Of a stretch of 64,000 bases of DNA, positions 22,180 through 59,589 are shown piece by piece; within the stretch, counting starts at the first letter, position 1; each line of letters opens with the position of its first letter. The stretch is from NCBI GenBank assembly GCA_964034945.1, contig OZ035961.1, positions 45,496,184-45,560,183 on the forward strand, read 5' to 3'. Position numbers and translations under genes: made by a program. Under the pieces are notes generated by a model. It was not told the DNA's origin. It worked only from the letters and a program-made list of their open reading frames with translations, and made no database searches. The DNA comes from Chrysopilus asiliformis. Its lineage: Eukaryota > Arthropoda > Insecta > Diptera > Rhagionidae.

Positions 22180-25100
22180 CTACTCATCACTGTCCGATGA
22201 CGATGTTTCATTGCCGCCTGCATCCTTCGCATCTGGTGGATCCCAGTAATGAAGCTGCTTTCGCCAGATTCGAATGAGGCCATCCCACGCACGTCGACTG
22301 TATTTTTCATATTTGTTGGGTGTTCGTGGGTGTTCCTTTTCACGGTCGTCCCTGAAATTTTTGTAATATTTGTTGTTTTTTCATAAAAAGCCATATTTTT
22401 GGAAAAATCTTACTTAGGTACCATTTGACAGTAACAATCGTAGGCAATTGTATTTTTACCATAATCGATCTGCTTTTGTCGTCTACTTAACACTATGGGG
22501 TCAGTTTCGCATTCTCTTGGCCTGTAGCTGTGTTCGCTGGACAATGTACTGCCACTGTTATTACGAGATCGTTTCTGTAGATTCTCTTCCTTTGGATTCA
22601 TTTTAGATTTCTTAGTGGAACATTCGTCTGATGGATTTGGACTCTGGCTTCGAATGCCCAAATCAGGTGAATATCGTCGTTTGAATGGGGTTTTGATTTT
22701 ATCCTCCCTTACGAGACGGTCAAATTTTTCCTCATTTATACTATCTGAAATCAAATCGCATTCAAAGTTGGTGGCAAATACAACAAATAACGTGTGTTTG
22801 TCTGTTTGTTCACAGACTCGCCCATTTAAGAGTTTTTCATATTTTGGAACATTTTAAGACGATCTGCATGAAAATTTCTTAACTTGCTTAACTCAGGAAT
22901 AGCACGATGGAAATTCATAAAAAATCACAGTGAAGCTATTAATATAGTAGGTTCCTATGTTTGAACAAGTGATTTCGTTTGCACGTTGCAATGAGGGAAC
23001 CCCATTTTTTCGATTCTCTTGGAACCATTGCAACGCATCCTCCCCTATACAGATATGCCATTTTAAGAGTTTGCCGATAATTGTGCATTTTTTTTGCCAA
23101 ATTTGTCCAATTAGACAAAAATGTTTAATAATACTTATCGAGTTCGGAGATCAGGTATAAAAGTTAGTACGGTGAAACTTGTATAAGCCGGAAATCTACC
23201 AAGGTCCTGTGATTTTCAAGATATTTGTCATACAAAATGAACTTGGATAAGCTGGAACCTGAATAATGTGAACCCGGACATCATTTATTTTATGTAAGTA
23301 AATATTTTTTCCAATCATTTTTTGTGTAGTCTATATGAGAATCATATTAGACTTAGTATACTGTTTCTAACGCATAAATCCAATCGCCTGACCAAAAAAT
23401 GAATGAATTACAGAGAAAATGAATTACAGAACTGTGTAGGATGTCAAAAGAAGTTAATTTCCGCTTGTCCGCCCATTTGAGAACACGATAACTTTCGAAA
23501 ATATATAATGCTCGAAAAGAGCATTGCTAAGTTCTTAAATGGGTAAATTTGGATTAATTTATCGCGACTCCACTAAAGAAAAATATCAGTTGTGGTCAAC
23601 ACAAAACTTTCTTCTACAAAATCTACGACCCTGTGCAATTTACGCTAGAGCCCTGTCGCGTTGTCAACCTAAGACGCCTCCCAATAAATTCTTGGTTCAT
23701 CCAAACATATCAAAAACGTACAAAATTTGAGATAACTTGAGAACTGTAAAAGATATCAATTTACGGTAAATGGCAAAAATGTAGAAAATGTTAGCATCTT
23801 TAATTATTATTTTAACTGATTTGTCGAAAAACCGTTAGTTTGCAAATTATTCGCAAAAATATGATTTTTTACATATTAATGAAAATATCTCAATAACGGT
23901 AAAAGATAACGGATAACTGTAAAAGACAAAATTGTGCAGAATGCCATTCTCATTAATTCACTTCATACATTCAGTCAGCAAAAACCCGTTAGTTTTCCAG
24001 ATAATCGCAAAAAACTGTTTTTTTTTTGGAAATAACGGTTTATCTCGATAACAGGTTGAGATATCGAGTTATAGCCAAAGACAAAAGTGTGGGAAATTTT
24101 ATTTTCTCCAAGTTTTGTCATACTTAAGGCCACTAAAAAACGCGTAGTTTGGGAGTAAATCGAGAAAAACGAAATTGCGATTTTTGAAAAACCGCCATTT
24201 TGGATACTTCCGGTTAACGGATTTCCACCAAAAGTTGATAGGATCGTCCCATTTCAGGACCCAACATGCCTATAAAATTTCATGGCGCTAGCTCTATTAG
24301 TTTTTGAGAAATCTTGTACACAGACTGACAGACAGACTGACAGACAGAAAGACATTTTTTTAATATGACTCCAATCGACTCAGGAGTGATCGGGAAATGT
24401 TTTTTAGGCAAAATTAAGAGGTCGAAATTTTTCATGAATACAATACTTTATTATACTCCGTAAAAGAAAGTAAAAAAATGTTTTTCGGATTTTATGAAAA
24501 ACACTGGTTTGTATCGAAAAGTTTCTAACACAGAGTAGATATTAAGCCCAAATCAGACTGACGATTACCATTGAGCTTCCTTGACCAATGAGATCAAAGC
24601 TTTCATTTCCTTATCGTTGAAAGGTTTGATCTCATTGGTCGAGAAGCTTCAATCGTAACCGTAATCGCAATCGTTAATCTGAATTGTGACTTATACAGAG
24701 GTTAAGAAAATTTTTCCATGCAATTTTTCCTCCAAAACATTGCGTACTAAAGATGAAGATTTTGCATTGGGCTTATGGCGAACGAATTCGCACTCACTAG
24801 CGACGGACTTGAATGATGAACACAAGAGAATCGGAAATTGTTGCCAATTCAATTGCATTCTTTAAAAATTCATAAAATTTTTAAGATTTTCCCAACATAA
24901 TTTAAATTATTGGTAACATATTATGGCTAAGCTCCATAAAAAAGTATTTTTTCAAAAAATTACAGCATTTCTTTATAATTGCTTTACCGTTAGTGCTACC
25001 AGTTTTGATTTGATATTTAACAGAAGGCAATTCCTAAACATAACTGGGAACAGGGTTTTCCATGGAACTTTCTGAAACTTTTCTCTCCCATGGAGAATTT

Positions 25101-25674
25101 TACAGGATTTTTTTCCCTCATATTTTCTTTTTCACAATATATGAAAATGAAAGGAAATTTTGAGTTTTTCAGGGAGAAAAAAGTTTCAGAAAATTTCATG
25201 GAAACCGTTTTTCTGTTTTTTTTCCTGAATTTATTTTTTAGATGTCAAATTTAATTATCTATATTTCTCCGAAGACTCAAAACTGATAAATTTGCATTTC
25301 GTGAACATCGAAATTGTGTAAACGGAATCTTAATTCTTACCGATAAAGTCAATGGAAATGTCCCTTTCTGAAGATCTTTCTCTTTTGACGTCTTCAGACT
25401 TTATTTCGCCTTTGATATCAAGGAAGTGATTTTCATATTGCTCTTCTAGAGTATTTGATACGAGACCCTGATCAATTTCTCCTTCAGTTTTGATTTGGAC
25501 ATTGCATTTTTTCACCTAAAAAAATTTAATGGTCACCAATTAAAATTTCATAATTAGAAAAATTCTCACCGTTTCTGATTTGGCTGCCTCCCGTTCGTCA
25601 GATTCGATTTGTTCTGACCAGGTTAACTCGCGTGTTGATTTCCCACCGTAAGATGTTTGCATTTCCTCGTACAT
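22180..25674 (-). CDS. Slbp: Histone RNA stem-loop binding protein (SLBP)
   Basis: Binds the 3' stem-loop of replication-dependent histone mRNAs and directs their processing and translation. Coding exons 25674-25570, 25515-25341, 22744-22414 and 22351-22180 join in phase to 260 codons. The N-terminus is acidic ([17 protein letters not shown]). The RNA-binding domain spans about residues 178-245: [20 protein letters not shown] at 181-200, VPKDDR across the last junction, [17 protein letters not shown] at 211-227 with T214 as the conserved phosphorylated threonine, and LHYWDPP at 237-243. The tail [10 protein letters not shown] is short, acidic and serine-rich as in fly SLBP. The VPKDDR variant, instead of the vertebrate VPRHLR, points to Diptera. 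Intron 2 (22745-25340) is 2.6 kb and carries hairpins. An acceptor-like TTAATTAG just before the ATG suggests a non-coding 5' exon upstream. Confidence 0.95.
24561..24660. repeat. Hairpin in Slbp intron 2
   Basis: GACCAATGAGATCAAA is mirrored by TTTGATCTCATTGGTC, extended on each side through GAGCTTC / GAAGCTT and CGATTA / TAATCG. A small MITE-like hairpin about 100 bp long. Confidence 0.65.
25050..25207. repeat. Hairpin in Slbp intron 2, near exon 2
   Basis: TTTCCATGGAACTTTCTGAA at the left pairs with TTTCAGAAAATTTCATGGAAA at the right, with inner GAGAATTTTAC and GAAATTTTGAG stretches. It is imperfect and probably an old MITE. Confidence 0.5.
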
Positions 25675-25699
25675 AGTCTAATTAAAGAAAGAAAAAAAC

Positions 25700-26539
25700 T
25701 AACGCTTCATTTTTCTAGTTTTGTTAGGCTCAAATATTGGGGGACAAATTTTTGACATTTCAGTTTGACAAACAGGTATCAGTGGATTTAATTTCTAAGG
25801 TTAGAAACGAAAGACGTATTTTTTAAGGAATTGATAATTTTACACTTGTTTTCAAGTACCGACAATCAGTTAAAAAAATCTGTGTATGACAAAACAGGAC
25901 TTTCGATAATTTTTGCTTTAATCGCAATCAAGTATTATGTGCAGGAATGTGTAGGAAATGATTCTAATGTAATAGAATCCATCCTAAGCTTCAACTTTAT
26001 TTAGCTAAGAATTTCTACATTTTTAATTCGTTCTTCATACCGATGTTTAAGGGTTATCCTTATCAAAACAATGATACGAAATCAGTCGAGTTGTAAGAAC
26101 ACTGCAAATCTCCGAATTTTACACTTAATGTTGAATAAAGAAAGTGTATTATATTGGAAATACCTCGCGCCTTTTCTCTGAATTCCGCTCAAAGATGTTT
26201 TGAGCTGCCAGATGTTAGAATCACAAATAACCCATAAAAACCCAAAGTTATTGACATTGAAAATATGGACTGCGTTCTATTTGCAAATCGCGGACACAAA
26301 AACTAGAGAGCCTGTAATCTTACAATGGGCAAATCGGATGATAATAATACTCACGGGTCAGGGCCACATCAATAAGTTTTCCATCAATCGCAACTGCATC
26401 AGTTTCCCATCATTTTTTAAATCTAGTTAGCGTTCAAATCTATCAGTTGCGACTGACAGTTTTTTGTGAGGAGTTTCTATTCATTTCAAAAACAGTTCAA
26501 AAAGTGCGGGTGGATAATAAGGACAGAGCGTGTTTATGC
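25700..26539. other. Region upstream of Slbp
   Basis: No coding sequence is supported. On the minus strand GGCGCGAG|GTATTT near 26160-26170 looks like a splice donor and could end a non-coding first exon of Slbp; this is inference only. Confidence 0.3.
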
Positions 26540-26545
26540 ATTATT

Positions 26546-26934
26546 AGGTCTGTTCGATATGGGTCTTGGACTTACTCAGAGTAAAATTTTTTACTCTTTT
26601 CTGTTCGATATGAGTTCTGAACTTACTTCGAACACATATCGAACAGAAAAGTGTAAGTCCAAAACTCATCTTTTCAGTCCTGGCCTTACTCTGCTTTTAG
26701 CTGGAGTAATCTTTTGACAGCTGATAATTGCGAGCATACCAAGTTGAGCGTAAGTTTACAAATGTTGTACACAAACGTAAAACTTATCCTCAACCTTGAC
26801 AGTTCAAACGTGACTTACTCTGAACTTACTCCAAGTTGTTCGATAAAAACAAATTCAGAGTAAGAAAATCCGCCATTTTGTGGAGTAAAGTGAAAATATT
26901 CGGAGTAAGTCCAGGACTTATATCGAACAGACCT
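26546..26934 (+). mobile_element. MITE, TAGGTCTGTTCGATAT family, complete copy
   Basis: Inverted ends AGGTCTGTTCGATATGGGTC and its diverged complement at 26915-26934 are flanked by ATTATT on both sides (26540-26545 and 26935-26940). The interior has several direct and inverted copies of the end motif (CTTTTCTGTTCGATATGAGT). It is the best copy for defining this family; the other is at 1196-1648. Confidence 0.8.
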
Positions 26935-27149
26935 ATTATTGCATTAAGTTCAAAAAAAATTTGGTTCTGTTCTGATGTGTACGACTGACGCAAACGTTCA
27001 CACCAATCAGTTGGGTACCACTTTGTTAGAAAAACTGATCTGCCAACGAATTTTTTCCTGGTTGACCATTCAAAGGGGTAAAAACTCGAGTTTGCGACGT
27101 TCGCGACGATTTGCGAGGCGAACTGATTACGGCTCAGTGTTTAATAAGC

Positions 27150-27310
27150 TTTTGGTTGATTGATCATAACAAAATCAATCATGATTGATTCAATCATGAT
27201 TAATCACAGTAATCATAATCATGATTAAAAATATTAATCATTAGTTTTTCGATCATTAGTCATTTAATCATTAGTTTTAATAATTTTCACAACTGATTAA
27301 ATTTTATTGA
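27150..27310. repeat. Cluster of AATCATGATT-type motifs
   Basis: Short motifs AATCATGATT, ATTGATTCAATCATG and TTAATCATTAGTTT recur in direct and inverted order over about 160 bp. Such clusters resemble subterminal repeats of hAT elements, as seen inside the ends of the element at 55972-60089, but no boundaries were found here. Confidence 0.5.
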
Positions 27311-27801
27311 AGCGGAAGACATTTATTTTTTTAAAGAATATTTCTTGAATCCTAATGTTTATAATCACTCTTCACTATTGAATAATTTTTTGCGCATAGT
27401 ATGACATTTACATTTACGAAAATTTAAAAAATTGATCAAAACTAATGTTTGTCGAACCAATTGTATGAAATGTCTCTACGTGTATGGCCTTCGCCAAGAC
27501 AAGTTGTATAACATGATTTTAGAACAAGTAACATGATTTTAGAACAACTTAAGGGAATTATTCGGTCATTATCACAGATTTGGGCGAAAAATCTTTTAAT
27601 CAATTAATTTAAGTACACTTTTCCTGAATCAAGTGCTTAAAAAGTTTTAAATATAATAAATTATTTTAAAAAACTGAAAATAAAGTTTATTTATTCAACA
27701 AAATTTTCGAAATAAGACGTCTAATTTTGATAATGGTGTTCCGATTTCCACACTAGTTTTATATATACTGCGCCTAGGCGGAAATCCACCACTGTCAATA
27801 A

Positions 27802-28346
27802 AGCAGGGTTTAGACGAAGCGAGTAACTCGCTGCAAGTAGACGTAAATACACGCGATTTGAGCTAGTGTGCGACGCTCGCATATGTGTGAGAATACTCGC
27901 TGCTCTCTCAAAAATAATAGAAAGCCATTCTATTTTTCTAGCAAGTAAAAACCAATACATCAACATGGAACCGTGTACAAATGAGGTGGTTTTTTTTTTT
28001 TTTGTGTGTGTTTTAATTCATTTCGTTTGCGGTTTCCGCCGGAGAAAGGTGTCATTTTTTGTAGAATATATGCAGTTAGAATTTTCTTTATTTTCCTGTT
28101 TTCAGCTGAACGCGTTTTTAATTGTCTTCAAAATCGCGTTGTATATTTTTTTGTCTATATTAACGAAACACCTAATACACTTCTTCACAGTAAACCAAAC
28201 AAAGATATCTTTGCTCAGAAAATTTTAGGTTATGTTTTGTTCAGTTGTCACTCTACTTGCAACGAGTTACTCGCATCGTGTAAACGAAGCAAACTACTTG
28301 CCTCTTTTTACTCGCAGCGAGTTACTCGCTGTGTATAAACCCTGCT
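27802..28346. mobile_element. Harbinger-type MITE with TAA target duplication
   Basis: Ends AGCAGGGTTTA and TAAACCCTGCT, each followed by GCGAGTAACTCGC-type subterminal repeats, are flanked by TAA (27799-27801 and 28347-28349). The GCGAGTAACTCGC motif occurs at both ends. Open frames inside are low-complexity and not genes. Confidence 0.75.
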
Positions 28347-28349
28347 TAA

Positions 28350-28952
28350 CCTTCTTCCGTCCCTCGGGTCTAATTTGACCCAAACAGAAATTAGTTTGCT
28401 TGTAACTTTAAAAATATTTATATTACGAACCTGAGATTTTTTGACTTTGCCTTATTTATTGTAAACTAGCAGTATGCAAAAATTTGGCAACTTCCGATTA
28501 ACCGTTACAGTGCTACAAAAATAGTCACACTAAAGACCTTCGGGTCTAAAATGACCCAAGGCAGTTAATCGTATAAAAAATGTTTAATTTACTCATATTA
28601 TATTATATTCGTTATTGTTTGTAAACTATATCTAGAATACGGATCTAAAATCTTTGACCGAACGGGGTGAGTTCTCGGGTAAAAGAAACCGATTTTGTTG
28701 GATGTCAATTGGGAAAAACTCAACTGCCATATTTCTCAATTTTTGTATGAAGTTTTTTGACCGCTATTTTCGGGGAGAGTTCATTAGAACAATATATAAG
28801 TCTTTTGGGTTATACATAGTTGCTGTATGTTGTAAAAATTTCGAAAAACATAAAAAAAACTCGTTTTTTGATTTTTGTATACACTAAACCTTTATGGGTC
28901 AAAATAGACCCGAGGAACTTTAGTGTGATTTTTTTTGAGGGACGGATGAAGG
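28350..28952. mobile_element. piggyBac-like MITE with TTAA target site
   Basis: Inverted ends CCTTCTTCCGTCCCTC and GAGGGACGGATGAAGG are flanked by TTAA at 28346-28349 and 28953-28956, the exact target rule of piggyBac. Subterminal GGGTCTAATTTGACCC and GGGTCAAAATAGACCC palindromes occur near both ends, and once more at about 28545. Confidence 0.8.
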
Positions 28953-29297
28953 TTAAGATACAAAGGATTTTTTCGTCCAACTACTTTTAGATAGCCATTG
29001 TCTAGATTACAGACTCTCTACTTCTTATGAGACTCTTTTCTTTACAGGCCCTCTACACTTAAATTACTCTTCTCCGAAATTTCCGCATTTGGCAAGACTA
29101 TTTTGTTGTCCTCTCGCTCCAATTAACCGTTCACTTTGGTCCTGTCGTTTTGTAGTTGTTGTTATCGAGGGCTCGGCCGGGTTGATAACAAACTTGCTAA
29201 AAATTGTGAAATCAAGAAGAATGTTAATGTAAATATAATTAACTTTTTGACTTTGCGGCAAGTGGAATTTACGTCACTGCCGGTCGAGCCGGACGTT

Positions 29298-29334
29298 TAT
29301 AAGATATGAATGGGATTTAAATGTTCTCTCAGTC
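29298..29334 (+). promoter_or_regulatory. Candidate core promoter of the ABCC gene (TATA + Inr)
   Basis: TATAAG starts at 29298 and an insect initiator TCAGTC (matching TCAKTY) lies at 29329-29334, placing the TATA start 33 bp before the initiator A. The first ABCC coding ATG is 461 bp downstream without an intervening stop to transcription that I can see. Spacing and motif agree with known insect promoters; use of this start is inference. Confidence 0.5.
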
Positions 29335-29444
29335 GATCAAAGTGATTCAAGAAGTTGTGGTCTCGGGATTCAGTGGGTGAGAAGAGTTGTAAATTCGCAC
29401 TGCAGCTCAGCTGAGCGAAACTTTGCTGACCGCGGACAAGTTTC

Positions 29445-29684
29445 ATGTGTATTTCACGTAATAGTAGTAATAAATTTTATTGGCGGAAAGATCTACGATC
29501 TCAGTTTGGTTCAGTTCTTTGTACTCGCTGGCAGAATAGTCGCCGTTTCTCGTGGCTGAACGTTTATCGAAAGATCTTGGCAATAAAACAAATCGATTCG
29601 GTTGCGAAATTCGCTACTCGTGTGTTTTCTGTACTTGACTCAAACCGTCATTCATCTCCCGGTCACAGTGGCAGCAGTGTGTGA
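29445..29684 (+). other. Upstream open reading frame in the ABCC 5' leader
   Basis: An ATG at 29445 opens a 79-codon frame that ends 107 bp before the ABCC start codon. If the leader is unspliced it could reduce translation of the main frame. The peptide has no recognised domain, so I do not claim a protein product. Confidence 0.35.
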
Positions 29685-29791
29685 GCTATAGTGAATTTTA
29701 TATAGCGTTCAATCAATTGCAGTGAAAAGTGCTTTATTTACGTCAATTACTAGGAAAATATTTATTGTGACTAATTTAGTTGTCTAAAATT

Positions 29792-55099
<25,308 letters not shown>

Positions 55100-55275
55100 A
55101 ACTCATCTACGTATTAATCTGGAGTGATAAAAGCTAAAACGATTTGTGCCTCGATCTATTTTACGTTAAATAATTTATCGACGGAATCGATACAATGTGC
55201 TGGGATAGAACTAGAATTTTTTTTACGGTATTGTACATATTTGGTACTTAATATAAAAGTGCTTAAATGGAATCA

Positions 55276-55281
55276 AATAAA
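55276..55281 (+). terminator. Polyadenylation signal of the ABCC gene
   Basis: AATAAA 177 bp after the stop codon, followed by an A-run and T-rich DNA. Gives a 3' UTR of about 200 nt. Confidence 0.6.
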
Positions 55282-56981
55282 AAAAACCTCAGTAGATTAA
55301 GTAGAAATGAAGAATTTTGTAATTTGAATTAATTACCAGTTATTTTTTTGCAATATGTTTTACACGATTTTTTAAAGCAATGCAAAACCAATTCAACGTA
55401 CTTATAGCAATAAAACTTAATTTTTTTTACTGAAAGGAGTTTTTCTTTGTACCTTTTTTTTATTAAAAATTCCCATGTTTTTTTTTACTCTTTTTACATG
55501 TAAGAAAGGTTAGAAAATTTATCGGAAAATAGGGAGCCTCAACCAATCTTAATTGGAAGTGGTAATTGTCTGATAAAACTCTACGGAAGTCGATTTTAGA
55601 AAATTGCAAATTTATTTTATGGGAAAGTTATGTAAAATCAAAACCAAATTATAAATACTTTTTGTATTTGGAAAAAATGTCATACAAAATGTCTTTACAC
55701 AATTGAAAAAAAAATCCTATCTTTGTTGTTTTTTGAAGTTCTTTACAGGATTATGTAGTGAAGATTTTCCCAACATGGGGTACGTATACCTCTAGGGGTA
55801 CATCTGGTGGATCCAGGGAGTACGAGAAGTTTGAAAAATAAAATGGCAGCAACCAAATTTTGAAAAGTTGCAACTTGTTGTTAACAAAACATATCTTGAA
55901 TTTCTATTAATAATTATAAACTACATGTAATTTAATTCTGAAAATATTTTATTTTATTTGGTGGTTATCGTCAGGGTTGGGCATCAATCAATTAAATTTT
56001 CAATTGGCTAATTAATTGATTAAAAATGTAATCGCTAATAATTTAATTTCAATAATTAAATTAATTGCGATTATATTTTTAATTTAAAATTAAAAAATAA
56101 AGACCAGTAAATAAAATGTAGATAGCATAAATGCTACAATGACTAATCTGCCAAAGAGCCACAAATTGTCTGATAATATGTTTGAAAAGAGGGTAGTTTT
56201 AAAATGTAATCTCAACTATTTAAATCAGAGCTCGGCACTGCTTGGCTCGTCTGGCTCCTCAATACGATAACATTTTTATTCAAATTTTACGAGATTACAA
56301 TCAATGTATGAACGTTTTTACTCGACTCTCCAACGCAATGATACGTGTTGGTTGACGACGGCCACTTCGGTAGCCGAAATCAAACGATTGACTAACAATC
56401 GATGGAGCGAGCCTACGACAGTCATTCAGTATGATTTCTGCTGTTGATGCGTACGGGTGTATACATTTGCTCTCCAAAATTATAATTGCTTCCCAAAGAA
56501 CACTGATGTACGAAATTTTTTCAGAAATTTGATTTTTTTAGTTTTCTTTTTCCATTATGAAGCGCTCATATTCAAATTCAAATACTATGTCGTGGGATTG
56601 GGAAAACAAATATTTAATAACCACAAATAATGATAACCGTCAATGTCTAGTTTGCAGTTACATGAAAAATTTAATAAAATTTTAATAAAAAAATAAAAAA
56701 TTTAATCTAAAACGCCATTACAACAGCTGTCATAAGTTCGATTTTGCCCGATGCAATGAAGTAGAAAGAGTAAGACAGGTTGACAACTTAAAGAAAGTTT
56801 TTTTAGAGAAATTTCCTTTAGGCGGAACAAATGATTCTGAAATTGCATAATGATAAATTGTGTAGTTCACTGTTCCTAAACGTCTCCATCAAAAGCGAAA
56901 GAGCGTAAAAAATGAAAATGATGCGTTTTCTCATTTTGTGTTATAGTATATGAAGAAACATAAAATTTTTTCGAGTAGTAG

Positions 56982-57453
56982 CATAGATTAGAGAGTTACT
57001 ATAGATAAGAAACGAGGAAGATTTTTTTTCCTGAAGAAGAGTACTTTGCATCTGTTTCATTTGCTTCGTAAACACATGAATTGCTTTTGTGTGAGAAATG
57101 GTGAAAAAACTTTATTTTGGGATTTTTTTTGCTGTCCGCCGAGCATTCCCTAACAATACATTGCACATAGTTTTTCGCGGACATTTTGCGTGCTATAAAA
57201 ACATTAATAATAGTAAAATGGAAAACCTGTGCGCCTACGAATGATTCCCATCGACGAATGTAAACAAAGCGCTGGCCCCGGATATGTTTGTGTTTGTGTC
57301 GTATGAGTCAATTGTGCATCCCAATTGAACGTGAAGGAGTGAAAAGGAATACCGATGTCATCAGAAAATATTCCACTAGCGCAGCTATTTACTCTACGTA
57401 AGGATATGGGAAAATGCGTTTTCTTCTCATCTATAGTAACTCTCTAATCTATG
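56982..57453 (-). mobile_element. P-like MITE carrying a THAP-domain fragment (copy 1)
   Basis: Inverted ends CATAGATTAGAGAGTTACTA and complement are perfect over 30 bp save one mismatch and are flanked by GTAGTAG, a 7-bp duplication. On the minus strand from 57184 a frame reads MSAKNYVQCIVRECSADSKK then NPKIKFF: the C-x-V-x-x-C opening of a THAP zinc finger, the DNA-binding domain of P-element transposases. It loses similarity after about 27 codons and has no catalytic part. Confidence 0.7.
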
Positions 57454-57498
57454 GTAGTAGTAAATCACTACATACATGGTGCCGAGGCCTGATTTAAA

Positions 57499-59589
57499 TC
57501 ATACTAATATATAAAATAAAAATGAGTTGGTGTCTGTCTGTCTGTTCCTCTTTCACGCAAAAACGGCTGAACCGATTGACTTGAAATTTGGCATGAGTGT
57601 CTGTGGTAGTTCTGGTTCCAACATAGGCATACGGGAAAGTTACGCGATGGGTGGGGGGAGTAAAGGGAGGGGGTAAAGTGATTTCGAAACTTAGTTTTTG
57701 CGCTATGTTGCTCTTTCGCGGAGAAACTACTTAACCGATTGCCCTGAAATTTGGTATAGATGTTCGTCGGGGGTCCAGCCCCAACATAGACCCATTAAAA
57801 AGTAGCCCGAGTGGTGGCGGGAGTAAGGGGAGGGGGTGAAGTCGTCTAAAAACTTAGTTTTCCGTCTATGTTACCACAGAATAACAGAAGGGAAAGAATC
57901 GAGAATTTCAATGTCGCACGGTAGAGAGAAGAATCGGCGATAGAAAAAAATATCTTCAACTCGCTTTAAATTTTCGAATTTTCCGGAATTCCTTTTCTTG
58001 CCTTCATATTCAAACCGAACACGCAAAAGAGATAAAAAATATAACATGCGAAATTTGTTTTGCAGGGTTTGATACGGAATTTTTTTCATTATTCCAGCAA
58101 TCGAAAAAATCTAACTTCTCCTCACACAAAACACTTTTTAGAACATAAAACGCAATGCGGGATCGATAAAATGACAATTCGATCGAGTTTTGGTTTCATC
58201 CATTCCAAGAAACTCATTTTCTGCCAAAAATGAAAATCAACCAAAAACGATTTCCATTGCAACCCTGTTTGCATTTTTTCTTCTTTGCATACGACGTCGT
58301 TTTGTTTACATTTTTAGTTCAATTTTTCCGAGAAAGGTTGGAAGAACTTTTTATTATGCCAAAATTGGAATTTTTAAAATGCCTCGTCAAGCAATGTTCC
58401 GCGGACAGCTTTAAAAATCCCGACAGAACGTTTTTTAGGGTACCGAAAGCACCAGAAAGGTAAACTTTTTCGATTAGATACAAAAAAGGGGAAAATTTAG
58501 GAAACACTAAAATTTTCTCGTAATTCCGAGGAAATCAATTTTTTTTAAAAGAATTACGCTATCCGCCACTTCTCCGCGGATCACATAACAATAAACACGC
58601 CACAACATCCACGATTTTACACAATAAATCGGCATAAATTCAAAACGTTTCCGACATTTATCTCGATGTTTTTTTTTGTTCGGTTTGACAAACGTCAAAC
58701 CTTGGTATTACCTGATTCAAGGGTTCGTGATTCAAAGATAGCAAAAGGCGCGTAGATTTGAATTTCAATAAATTTCTGAACTTTGAATTTCATCTTTTGG
58801 ATTTGTAAGGGTTTTAAGTTCTCAACGAATTATTTGGCGGATCTAAAAGTTTAGTCTCAGAATAGGGTATTGGAGTAATGTCGATTACATTAACTTTTTA
58901 ATAAAAAAAATTTTTTACTAGAATCTGAGCGACGAGCATTAACGCTTCTTTCAAAAAATCAACGTAATTAATTCATACATACTAACTGTTATTAGGGATA
59001 TGAATTAAATTAAATTTCCGCGAATTTCCATTTAGTGATTTTAGCGGAATAAAATTATGTGCATCAACACGTCCAATAGTTTAATTCTGGCAACCCCCTG
59101 GAATTTCATCCGCCATTTCTGGGCACACATATAAAGCAATTCGTGTGCTTACAAGGGAAATGAGATAGCCACATAAGGCCCGGAAAGTTCTTCGCACATC
59201 AAAAATTTTTGTTCCTCGATTCCCTTCTGGTATTCTGTGATGTTACTCTTTCGCGGGGAAACTACTGAACCGATTGGCCTGAAATTTGGAATGGACCTTT
59301 TCCCCTATTTTTTAAGGCTTTGTGCTGACGGTTTGAGAAATGTTTTTCACACTAAACAACGGTCCTTCCTATTTTTTACATTTGGTATATTTCACATGCT
59401 TATTTTCCTTTCTTAAATTTCTGAAAACTACTTTCTGGGGAAAAACTTGAAGGAAACCCCCTCCGCCCCTCCCTAAGCTATCTAATTTGTAAATAACTAG
59501 ATTTGGTTTTCCTTGGATTTGTTCCCTTCACGCTTTTAGCCGGGCAAAGCCGGTAATGGGCAATAACCTATTATTGGCGCAGCCCCTAG
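57499..59589 (+). mobile_element. Helitron-like non-autonomous element
   Basis: Begins A|TCATACTAATATATAAA and ends CCCCTAG|T, matching the Helitron rule (5' TC, 3' CTAG, insertion between A and T, no duplication). Nine bases before CTAG is a hairpin, CAATAA-CCTA-TTATTG, and another CCGG-rich stem (CCGGGCAAAGCCGG) lies just before that. No Rep/helicase frame. It is split by the P-like element at 57875-59239; without that it is about 720 bp. Confidence 0.75.
57875..59239 (+). mobile_element. P-like element carrying a THAP-domain fragment (copy 2)
   Basis: Ends CACAGAATAACAGAAGGGAA and TTCCCTTCTGGTATTCTGTG are inverted and flanked by the 7-bp duplication ATGTTAC (57868-57874 and 59240-59246). 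At 58355 a frame starts MPKLEFLKCLVKQCSADSFK, then NPDRTFFRVPKAPER up to a splice donor (AAAG|GTAAAC). This matches the first exon of a THAP-type transposase better than copy 1 (conserved FFRVPK). No catalytic domain is present in the 1365 bp. Confidence 0.75.

Noticed and set aside
27866..28338. Long hydrophobic frames
   Set aside because: Inside a MITE; composition is T-rich and unlike any known membrane protein.
58355..58460. Host THAP-domain gene
   Set aside because: The fragment is bounded by transposon ends and a target duplication and lacks any downstream coding exon.
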